Assembly: GCA_038373865.1 (NCBI GenBank)
Contig: JAXGGA010001658.1
Span: 1 to 64,000 of the forward strand
Length of the DNA: 64,000 nucleotides
Reading direction: 5' to 3'
From: Uloborus plumipes
Taxonomy: Eukaryota > Arthropoda > Arachnida > Araneae > Uloboridae
Positions 45,592 to 54,539 of the stretch are shown here, in pieces; position 1 is the stretch's first letter; every line of letters starts with the position of its first letter. The notes below the pieces were generated by a model that was not told where the DNA came from, searched no databases, and saw nothing but the letters and a program-made list of their open reading frames with translations. Both the position numbers and the translations under genes were made by a program.

Positions 45592-47070
45592 TAAAAAAAT
45601 AATTGCTTTATTTTACATGGCACTTGGCCTATCTTTTTAAATACTTTTACATTGCACATTTGTTTTTAATAATGTTAAGAGTATGCTTAACTCTATTTGT
45701 ATCTTTTTATCCTTCCTAAAATTTTCGAAAGATGAGCCTACTAATTTCGGAGAAACAATTCAGTCGATACAAACCTGCAGAGTATGCAAATTCAAAGTAT
45801 AGTATTCAATAGGAAACTTTTTGATAAACTGTAAAGTATGTCATGAGAAAACTGTCAAATATTTTCTTATTGCTCGTTTTAGTTTCATACACTTTTTGTA
45901 CAGTATGTATTTTTAAAATTAATTGCAGCGATTTTTCAATCATATTTATTTTCCATCCGGTTATTAAAAAAAAAAAAAATTTTAAGAGGATCGAAAGAAG
46001 TACTTGACAATTTATCTCAATAATTAACAGCATGAAGAACATCTAAGACTTTTTTTTATTATTTGGGTAAATAGGGTACCAACTACAAAGTAAATAAAAC
46101 GAAGAATAATTATCATGTAAAATTTGTGTATTATGTCCACTTATTCGTTTTTAATTTAATTTAAAAACTAAAATATATCTCATCCTGACAAATATACTTT
46201 TTATCAAGTCAAATTTTGAGTTAAACTAAAGCAAGTTTGATCAGTTAAACTTTATTTATCAAAATTACTTATTTTGCTTCGAATATAAGACAATGGATGT
46301 TATATTGCTTCTGCTATAGTTTACCAATTTTGCTGACACTGGCCGTGACGAAAATGAAAAACTGGAGAAGTGTTTACGGTTCGTAAATGGAAAAAGAAAG
46401 TGATATTGATATCTTTAAATATACGTAAATTTATAATTAAAAATAAATATATAAAATTAGTGATAGTATAATGATAAACTATAGAGGAAAAAATATTTGC
46501 CTTTTAGGAGGTGTACCCAGATAAATTTTATATCTATTGCTGGTTCCATATTTGTCATCAAGACTAAACCTTGATTGAATTAAACACGTTCTTATTGTGA
46601 AATTTGACGATGAATCGTCAATTATTTTTAGAGATGTTCCAACGTCTATAACCGTTAACTACCGTTCAATTATCGCAACATTGAGAACATCTAACGAACA
46701 TATTAAAATGTACGTTAACATAATGGTTATGTTCTTGCGTAAGACAGTTCTATTTCTGAATTTTTACAAAAATAGTATAAATGTTGCGGGATTCACATCT
46801 ATTGCGAAAAAACGTAGTTTTTCCACCATAAAATGTCTACTCTTATTATTACCATTTTTCTCTATTGCTTCTAATTTTTGCGTATTAACGAACGTTTTGC
46901 GATGATATAAAAACACACATATATTTTGAATAAGTTCCTTCAGGTATTTCTCTCCCATTTGTTCTTATTGGAATACTTGTAAATATTTTGTGTTAAATTA
47001 GTTGAATAAAGACAAAGGAAACCTTGCACGTGGAAAACTGGTTTCTCGGAGAATGACCACAGGTGTCCAT
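45592..47070. other. Unannotated AT-rich DNA
   Basis: Includes a 102-codon frame at 46597-46905 with no recognisable domain. It starts with an acidic segment and has a hydrophobic C-terminal part, but no splice or promoter context supports it. Confidence 0.35.
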
Positions 47071-47072
47071 TA

Positions 47073-48280
47073 GGGTGGAGCGAAAAACAAAAATTTTGGA
47101 ATTTTATTCTGTAATACCCGGCAAAAGTTGTGCATGCGTAAGTATAATACGCACGTAAAATATTATCAAGTTTGGACAACTCTTTTAGGGTCGTACCAGG
47201 GCTTGAATTTCTCTAAAAAAAAGAAAAAAAATGTTAATTTTCTAAAATCTTTTGGAAAATATAAATAATCACCATTTTTATTTGAAGTTAAAAATCAACG
47301 TAAATAAAGCACAATCAAATATAGTTCAGCACAAAGCCTATTTGATCATTTTTCATTTAATCACCATTTTTGTTCTAATACCACTAAAATGCTTCCTTTT
47401 AACACTCTTTTCATGCATCTTCAAAATATTTACATTCTACTCAGTATTAAGTTCGTACATAAACCGTAAATTACCATGAACTTAACCAAAAATTTACTTT
47501 TTTTTACCATTTTTTGCACATAGCAACAATTCTTCTTTTGTAATCCAGAACTATTTTTTTGCAATGAATAGGGAAAATGCAGCTTTCAGTTGTAAATGCA
47601 ATTATATTTCGTTACATTAACAGCCCAGAACGCACCACAAGGAGGTAGCTGCATTTCGGGTGTCATTCTGCATTTTCCATCCACCCAACCTCGTTGTTTA
47701 CATATTTTCAACACATATTTCCGGATGCAATTTCTTTCTGATGTTAAACAGGTTTCACCTTTTGAATCAAAGTTTGAAGTTAGACTTATGACTCAGTTTT
47801 GGCATTGATGATTGCGAGCCATAAAGTTTTTCATTTAAATTCATATCTTGTCTTTTCCTCCAATAGCAGTCTACCGTCTCACTAACCAGTTTTAAACCCT
47901 TAAAACAGTCCGAGTGTAGAAGAGGTATACTTAATGAATCTCTGATAAAGTGCAACTTGCTTTTTAAAAGTTAACTTATTAACGTTGCAAGAACTCAGTG
48001 GAAGATATCGAAGCTTTAAAAATGGATTAAAAGAAGAGGAAAAGTACTTGATGGTCATTGTCAATGTAATACAGAAAGAAAAAAGTGACCCTGATCTCAC
48101 TATCAAAAATCGTAGACCTTTCAGTCATTAGCGTTCGTTAATTCGAGCTAACAGAGTTATGAATCTGTTAATTTTTAAGATGAATTTCTAATGAGGTGAA
48201 GATACTCGTCAGTTATATCTTTAAATAATATAATGGTTCAGGAAATTAGAAATTTAAAAAAAAGAAAGAAAATTTCCGTG
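47073..48280 (+). repeat. Left arm of the giant inverted repeat
   Basis: Pairs with 50084-51194. It carries about 91 bp (near 47268-47358) absent from the right arm and from the 39608 copy; that stretch is bordered by two copies of AATCACCATTTTT. Confidence 0.85.
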
Positions 48281-48630
48281 AAACATAGAATTGTATGTAT
48301 AATGAAAGTTACGCAATCTATAATTCATTTAATTGATGATCGTCTCTTCTTCGTGGATCCGCTGATTCGAAGAAATGCCTGCTTTGTTAATTTTAAGAAC
48401 TTGTAATTGGCCATGTACGGCAGTGGACGATAGTCAAACTGTAAAGGAGTTGGGTTAAGGAAAGGCATACAACATCAGAAAACACTTTGATAACTAAATG
48501 AGAACTTTTATGACCAATATTAAGTTTTGGAAGTTCAAACTATGAGATTTTTTTAATTGACATCATTAATGGGAGGAAAGTAAACACGCGTTAACCATTC
48601 AATTTATTTTTATAGTTTTAAACTTTTATA

Positions 48631-48679
48631 CACTGCTCGACATTGAAAATGCAACACCAAGAAGGGGTGGTCAGAAATT
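48631..48679 (+). repeat. Left terminal inverted repeat of the nested element
   Basis: Matches the reverse complement of 50002-50050 with one mismatch at position 36 (G versus A). Confidence 0.9.
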
Positions 48680-48873
48680 CATGCAAATTTTACCGTAGAC
48701 GCACGTCACTGAGTTATGCAAATGATATGAAATGCGCAGCTCTCCGACGCACGTGAAGTAAGATATAAGAGAGTGAAGTTGAAAAGTGGGCTATGTTCAT
48801 GTTGGTTTTTCTGCCAGACTAATTATCGGAGAAATTTGGTTTTTGTCTCGAAGGATACGTGTGATAGGAGGAA

Positions 48874-49905
48874 ATGCCACGCCGTCCTCAACGAAGACAC
48901 TTCCAGCATATAGACGACTTTACAAGGGGTATGGTGATCGGACTGAGAAGGGGAGGTTGGCCCATGCGTCAAATTGCAGCTGATACCCACATGGATGCAA
49001 GCACTGTGCATCGGCTGTGTCGGAGATGGTTGGAAAGAGGAAATGTAGCCACATTGAGGGGTGCAGGTGCAGCCAGTGTGACGTCAGACCGCTTGGATCG
49101 ACGGATTCACCGACAAGCTGTGGCGGACCCGCAAGTCACTTGTACGTCAAATCTGCAACACGTGCAAGGTACCTTGGATGTTCCTGTGTCGACCAGAACC
49201 ATTTCCCGTCGACTGGTTGCACGTGGCCTGCAATCACGGCGCCAGCTAAGAAGACTGCCATTGACCTCACAGCACAGAATCCAACGTTTGGAATGGTGCC
49301 GGACCAGAGCGACGTGGATGGCAGAATGGCAAACCGTAGTGTTCTCAAATGAATCCCGCTTCTGTTTGTTCAGCGACAGTCATCGCATACGTGTGTGGCG
49401 TCGACGTGGAGAAAGATCGAATCCGGCAGTAACTGTGGAACGCCCCACAGCGCGACAACGTGGCATAATGGTTTGGGGCGCTATTGCATACAATTCCGTA
49501 TCACCTCTAGTTCGTATTCGGGGCACTATGACGGCCCAACGATATGTAGCTAATGTACTGCGGCCGGTGGCAATCCCCTACCTTCAGGGTCTGCCAAATG
49601 CAATTTTTCAACAGGATAACGCCCGGCCTCACAGTGCTCGAATCAGCCAACATGCTCTACGAGGTGTACAGATGCTTTCCTGGCCACCATACTCTCCTGA
49701 CTTGTCACCAATCGAACATGTGTGGGACGTGATTGGACGCCGTTTGCAGAACCTGTCACTGCCTCGTTCAGTGGACGAACTGTGGCAAATGGTTGAAAGG
49801 GAATGGAGTGCCATCCCTCAGGACACTATCCGCAGGCTTATTGACTCCATGCTTAGACGTGTTTCTGCGTGCATCGCTGTCCGTTGTGGTCCTACTTCTT
49901 ACTGA
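48874..49905 (+). CDS. Tc1-like transposase, full length, catalytic Asp replaced by Asn
   Basis: The 343-aa protein has the Tc1 layout: a first helix-turn-helix at about 14-55 (MRQIAADTHMDASTVHRLCR), a second at about 72-117 (VSTRTISRRLVARGL), then the DDE_3 domain. The first catalytic residue, normally D in FSDESRF, is N159 (FSNESRF; AAT at 49348-49350, one transition from GAT). The second and third are D248 (FQQDNARPH) and E281 (SPDLSPIEHVWD), with only 32 residues between them, two fewer than classical DD34E. The usual GRPR linker is replaced by GAGAAS. The start fits the family N-terminus and gives a normal length. Because the first metal-binding Asp is essential in this superfamily, the enzyme is predicted to be inactive although the frame is intact; DNA binding may remain. 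Confidence 0.92.
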   Translation: MPRRPQRRHFQHIDDFTRGMVIGLRRGGWPMRQIAADTHMDASTVHRLCRRWLERGNVATLRGAGAASVTSDRLDRRIHRQAVADPQVTCTSNLQHVQGTLDVPVSTRTISRRLVARGLQSRRQLRRLPLTSQHRIQRLEWCRTRATWMAEWQTVVFSNESRFCLFSDSHRIRVWRRRGERSNPAVTVERPTARQRGIMVWGAIAYNSVSPLVRIRGTMTAQRYVANVLRPVAIPYLQGLPNAIFQQDNARPHSARISQHALRGVQMLSWPPYSPDLSPIEHVWDVIGRRLQNLSLPRSVDELWQMVEREWSAIPQDTIRRLIDSMLRRVSACIAVRCGPTSY

Positions 49906-50001
49906 GCCGACGCCGTCCTCGCTCTAAATTTTGCTTATTTATTTTGAAATAAATATCACTTATTGTTCCATGCTGTCTCTGTTTTCTTACCAAATTTCAT
50001 C

Positions 50002-50050
50002 AATTTCTGACCACTCCTTCTTGGTGTTGCATTTTCAATGTCGAGCAGTG
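50002..50050 (-). repeat. Right terminal inverted repeat of the nested element
   Basis: Ends CAATGTCGAGCAGTG next to TA; inverted partner of 48631-48679. Confidence 0.9.
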
Positions 50051-50083
50051 TAGTATGTGTAATTTTTAATATGATTACAGATC

Positions 50084-51194
50084 CATGGAAATTTTCTTTC
50101 TTTTTTTTTTATTTCTAATTTCTTGAACTATACAGAAGCGTATTTTTTAATGATATAACTGACGAGTATCTTTATCTCATTAGAAACTCAGCTTGAAAAT
50201 CAACAGCTTCATAACTCTGTTAGCTCGAATCAATGAAAGCTAATGACTGAAAGGTCTTTAATTTTTGATAGTAAGATCAGGGTCACTTTTTTCTTTCTGT
50301 ATTACATTGACAATGTCCATCAAGTACTGTTATCCCTGTTTAAAGCTTTGGTATCTTCCACCGAGTTCTTGCAACGTTAATAAGACAACTTTTCAAAAAC
50401 AAGTTGTACTTTATCACGGATTCAATAAGTATACCTCTTCTACACTCCGTATGTTTTAAGGGTTCAAAACTGGTTAGTGAAACGGCAAATTGCTATTGAA
50501 GGAAGAGACAAGGTATAAATTTAAAGGAAAAACTATATGCTCGCAATCGTCAATTTAAAAACTGAGTCATGAGTTAAACTTCAAACTTTGATTCAAAAGG
50601 AGAAACCTGTTTAACATCAGATAGTAATTGCATCCGTATAAATGTGTTGAAAATATATTAAACAACGTGGCTGGGTGGATGGAAAATGCAGAATGACACC
50701 CGAAATGCAGCTACTTCCTTGTGGTGCGTTCTGGGCTGTTAATGTAACGAAATATAATTGCATTTACAACTAAAAGTTGCATTTTGCCCATTCAGTGCAA
50801 GAAATAGTATCTGGATTACAAAAGAAGAATTGTTGCTATGTGCAAAAAATGGTAAAAAAAAGTAAATTTTTGGTTAATTTCATGGAACTTTACGGTTTAT
50901 GTACGAACTTAATACTGAATAGAATGTAAATAAGTTTGAAGATGCATGAAAAGAGTGTTAAAAGGAAGAATTTTAATGATTATAGAACAAAAATGGTGAT
51001 TATTTATATTTTCCAAAAAAAATTTTGAAAATTGACATTTTTTCGTATTTTTAGAGAAATTCAAGTCCTGGTAGGACCCTAAAGGAGTTGTTCAAACTTG
51101 ATAATATTTTACACGCGTTTTGTACTTACGCATGCACAGCTTTTGCCGGGTATTACAGAAAAAAATTCCAAAATTTTTGTTTTTCGCTCCACCC
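50084..51194 (-). repeat. Right arm of the giant inverted repeat
   Basis: Inverted copy of 47073-48280. The 64-codon plus-strand frame at 50265-50459 corresponds to the minus-strand frame at 47900-48106, which reflects arm similarity and not necessarily selection. Confidence 0.85.
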
Positions 51195-51199
51195 TAGTG

Positions 51200-51488
51200 T
51201 CTATTCATTAGTTTGTTTTTTAATAATGTTTTGCCCATTCTTAATAAAATTATGACATGGAATCATTTCTGCTTTTTTAGGACCTCTTAAATGCGAAGAG
51301 ATTAAATCTCAATTGAAGGATATTTTCAAAATCTTCTTTTGACAGATAATTTTTTTATCAAACGACACAAATGTACGTAAGAGCAGAAGCAGACAGCTCG
51401 ATATCGGTGGATCTTTGAAAGAAGGCGTAATTGACTTGAGCTTTTTTCAGCCAGAAATAACGACACGAAAATGTATTTTTTATACCGA
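51200..51488. other. Unannotated AT-rich DNA
   Basis: Nothing recognised. Confidence 0.4.
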
Positions 51489-51489
51489 A

Positions 51490-51900
51490 CTATAAAGCAG
51501 CTTCGGAAGCTTACTTCGTCGGTACTGTATACAAGAGGTTTTTTAAAAATAGAAAAAAAAAATGCTGAAGAAGAGAGTCTTTAGAGTAGTCCGTAAGCCC
51601 TCGCAATAACGATAGGAAATGATGAGTTACCGTAGGTTTTCCAACGGACCAATCGATTCGGGAAGAGGCGCCGAATAGTCGGGGCCCATCCTTCAATTGT
51701 TCGGACCCGACATCAATAACGGATCCCCCTCATCTGTCCCTCGGAGTGTCGGTAACCTGAAAATTCGCGCACTATGGCAAGAGCGACCAGATGTCGCCAA
51801 AGTTTTGGCGGAAATGGCTGGTCGGGTTTTCAAAGGAAAGGAAGCCTACTATGCAGCGGAGCATGACTCCTCTTAAGATGTTTGTTCGAAAAGATAGACT
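51490..51900. promoter_or_regulatory. GC-richer patch of unknown role
   Basis: This is among the least AT-rich stretches in the window and contains several CpGs (GGCGCCGAATAGTCGGGGCC, CCTCGGAGTGTCGGTAACC). It has no recognised repeat ends and no second copy in the window. A 61-codon minus-strand frame at 51511-51696 is not recognisable. It could be a promoter or UTR, a conserved non-coding element, or an unrecognised repeat. Confidence 0.25.
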
Positions 51901-51904
51901 TCAA

Positions 51905-52690
51905 TGGAAAGGGGAGGTAGAAAATCAATTTGTTTAGCTTTCAGACTTGAAAAGGTGAATCGGGATCACTAGTTTCAATTTGAAGGAGTTGAGCGCCGGC
52001 TCTTCCTCTTCGTGTTTACTTATTATGCGAGATAAAAGGGGAAACACGGGAAAAAAACGATTTTTTAAGAAGAAAGTTACCAATTTATCGATAGTCAATC
52101 AGAATGACTATTTGGTTACATGTTTTATAAGTTTCACCTTATTTGATATAGTTACAGTTATGTTTTCAAAAGAATAGTTGTATGCTATATTTTTTTTTTA
52201 AATCAAAAAGTTGAGACTATTTTCGAAGTAGTATTTTTTATTTTTTACACAGGATGTTTCTTTCTTGAAAATGTTTTCCCTAAAAGCGTGGGGAAGAGCT
52301 TTTAATAATTAAATCGTAAACTTTATTGCTGAATGCATAGGCGGCTCTTCCCCGACGGGCAAGGGGTGTAACTTCGCCCTCTTCTAATAAGTACAGGGCC
52401 TTTTCCCTCAGAATTTTGAAACTCAAAATTTAACAACCAATCAAAAATCGAATTTTTCTAGTGTAGATTTTTTTTCTTTTTCTTTGCAGAAGGAAAACTA
52501 CATTTTTAGCTCTAGATTGCTTATGGTTTTTTTAGCATACAGAAAAAGTAATTTCATTAATAATGACGGTAAAACAAAAAGTTATAGCCCAATTTTACAA
52601 AAATAAAACAAAATATACATAATAAAATAATAATAATACAAAAAAAAAACAATAATTTGAATTCTGACATTTCGAATTCAATTTATGTTT
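51905..52690. other. Unannotated DNA
   Basis: AT-rich apart from a short patch at 52330-52410 (GGCGGCTCTTCCCCGACGGG). No gene recognised. Confidence 0.35.
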
Positions 52691-52711
52691 TTCTCAGGGA
52701 CAAATTGCGGT

Positions 52712-52752
52712 AGGTATGTGTGTGTGGGGGGGGGGGGTCATGTGTGTGTGCT
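52712..52752. repeat. (TG)n and G-run low-complexity tract
   Basis: TATGTGTGTGTG, then a run of 12 G, then ATGTGTGTGTG. The G run is followed by a GC-richer stretch to about 52885 with a short open frame starting GCCACCATG. Confidence 0.85.
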
Positions 52753-52885
52753 TCTTGGCCACCATGTGCTGCATGGACCACCTGCAAGAGCCGGTGAGCA
52801 GGTCCGGGACGATGGAGCACCAAAACGCGAGACGCTGGCACACTGCTAATCTGAAAGAGGGACTATAAGACATCTGAGGTCCAAA
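52753..52885 (+). other. GC-richer segment with a short frame in a good translation-start context
   Basis: GCCACCATG at 52760-52768 opens a 34-codon frame ending at a TAA near 52868. It is followed by TATAAGACATCTGAG. No family is recognised. The segment could be a dispersed repeat or a short exon; nothing in the window decides. Confidence 0.2.
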
Positions 52886-54076
52886 AAGAAAACAGAAAGC
52901 AATTTGTTATTGCTGTGCACATTTGTATTAGAACAACCAGAAAATCAACAGGTACCAGAAAATCATCTTCAGCGTTGCTTATGTGTCATGCTAATTCTGA
53001 ATGTACTATTATGAATGCAAGTTTAAGAGATTCCTTCAAATTTCATACAAATTGCAAGACAAAATATTTCCATCACTGTTTTAAAAAAAATTGAACATGT
53101 GTTTATGCGCTTATAAGAGCATTAAAATTTAACTTTAGCACGTAGTAATTTTTAAAGCAACATGACTAAGTTTGAAAGTATAGATGCTAACAATGATAAC
53201 AAAAAATATTCACTTTGTTTCTTTTCTTTTTATTAGCATAGTATAGCAACGCGTGCACACTAACTAATAATAACAGAATAAATTAAAAATATTTTATGCG
53301 TCTTTACATTATGAATTTGCGTACAGGACGTTTCTCGCAACTGATGGTAATTAGTAATCATTTAAACTTAGACTAAGGGCTCTTCGCACTCTTGTGGTAG
53401 GAGCATTTGCTTGATACCATTGATGAAGCGGGTTCAACTCTTACCTTCACTATTGTTTCGAGAAACGATTCGAGAAAAGTCAAACAGAAGAAATAGCCGC
53501 ATAAGCTTAAATAATTAAATACAGAACTTTTTAGCGGAATATCTAAAGCTGTTTGTAATTCTCAGTGAGTAAACTATACTCAAGTATAGGTAATACCTTT
53601 TTTGACAAGGAAAAAACATCACTCATGTTCAAGTTTTAAAAGGTATTTCCTTGGTTTGAAATCTGAAAGTCTCTCTCTGTCGAATTCCAAAATCATAGAA
53701 AATCACGTTCTTAAAATAATCAGGGATCATTTTCAAGATAATGACGAAAAAGGACTTTTTAATGTTTATTTTTCCCTTTTTCAGGTCGTAATGCAGCAAA
53801 AAACTTTCAAATTTTAAAGACCGTAAAAGGAGTTTAATAAAAAAAATCGGTTTATCAAATTCGATCACACGTATGCTGTAGAATTTGCTGCATTTTGGAA
53901 AAAAACATTTTTACGTTTCATTTTTATCATTTTTAATTTAGCATCTTTTATTGGATTTCAAACCTTTTACTTTACAGCTGCGTTAATTGTTCTGGTATAG
54001 AAGCTGCAAGTCTAACTTGAAAATAACAGTGTATAACAATTATCTAATTGCTCGAAAGATTTGTAGCTTGACTCGT
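52886..54076. other. Unannotated DNA with a tRNA-like relic
   Basis: At about 53383-53450 a segment with GTGGTAGGAGCATTTGC (A-box-like) and GCGGGTTCAACTC (B-box-like) resembles a decayed tRNA or a tRNA-derived SINE head. Its stems pair poorly, so it is not called a tRNA gene. Frames at 53602-53868 on both strands are unrecognised. Confidence 0.35.
53383..53450 (+). other. tRNA-derived relic
   Basis: Ordered A-box-like and B-box-like motifs at tRNA spacing, without a convincing acceptor stem. Probably a SINE head or tRNA pseudogene. Confidence 0.3.
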
Positions 54077-54077
54077 T

Positions 54078-54303
54078 CACTAAAAAATAGATGTTGTTTT
54101 TACAGTAAAATACTTCTAATTTTATAGTAACAAACTGTAAAAATCACCAATTTTGCATTAGTAAACTGTAAAATTGCAAATTTTACAGTACTAAAGTGTA
54201 AAGTTGCTGCATTTCAGTAATAAATTCGATAACTGTTAAATTGTTAATTTTACTTTTGCTGCCAGTGTTATACTGTAAAAACAACATTCTATTTTTTGCA
54301 GTG
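54078..54303. mobile_element. Palindromic-unit foldback MITE, copy 5 (short)
   Basis: Starts CACTAAAAAATAGATGTTG and ends CATTCTATTTTTTGCAGTG. It contains five or six TTTTACAGT/ACTGTAAAA units and only one GCTGCCAGTGTTATACTG spacer, so it is a shorter version of the family. Confidence 0.8.
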
Positions 54304-54368
54304 TCCCTATTTATTTCACGATTTTCAGTCTACACTCTTATATTTATTTCTGGCACCAGGGATAAATT

Positions 54369-54537
54369 CAGGGACGTCATTTCAAGTTTTTCCAGGGGGG
54401 AGGGCAAAGGGTCCAAACACAATGCAATTTCACCGGAAAACATCAAAAACCACGCCCACTTATATGTAAATACATTGATTTCTCAAAGCCAGGGGGGGGC
54501 AATTGACACCCCCTGCCCCCCCTAAATGACGGGATTG
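54369..54537. mobile_element. G-rich MITE, copy C
   Basis: Same orientation and layout as copy B (30844-31011), from CAGGGACGTCATTTCAAG to TAAATGACGGGATTG. It lies only 65 bp right of a foldback MITE, recalling copy A's position near the foldback copies at 8383 and 9693. Confidence 0.85.
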
Positions 54538-54539
54538 GA

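Larger units (their letters stand above)
48631..50050 (+). mobile_element. Tc1-like transposon (DD32E spacing), nested
   Basis: 1420-bp element flanked by TA (48629-48630 and 50051-50052). Its inverted repeats begin CACTGCTCGACATTGAAAAT and match at all but one of the first 49 positions. It sits in the central region of the 47073-51194 foldback element, so it arrived after that element. One uninterrupted transposase gene is present. Confidence 0.95.
47073..51194. mobile_element. Large GGGTGGAGCG-ended foldback element holding a Tc1-like insertion
   Basis: TA-flanked, 4122 bp in all and about 2700 bp without the inserted 48631-50050 element and its extra TA. Ends are GGGTGGAGCGAAAAACAAAA in both arms. 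The left arm, 47073-48280, is the reverse complement of 50084-51194 over its whole length with modest divergence, giving arms of more than 1.1 kb. The copy at 39608-41205 shares the left arm and centre but only about 240 bp of the right arm. No transposase of its own is recognisable. Confidence 0.9.

Noticed and set aside
46597..46905. 102-codon open frame, one of the longest outside repeats
   Set aside because: No recognisable domain and no splice or promoter context; frames of this length arise by chance in 64 kb of AT-rich DNA.
40035..47808. 70-codon frames at 40035-40247 and 47596-47808 that look conserved
   Set aside because: They lie in homologous parts of two copies of one element. 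The differences include as many amino-acid changes as expected without selection, and the right arm does not keep the frame.
47900..50459. Matching frames on minus 47900-48106 and plus 50265-50459
   Set aside because: They are the two arms of an inverted repeat; similarity follows from the DNA. The other copy (near 40390-40550) has the frame disrupted.
53383..53450. Functional tRNA gene
   Set aside because: A-box-like and B-box-like motifs are present but acceptor and T stems pair poorly.
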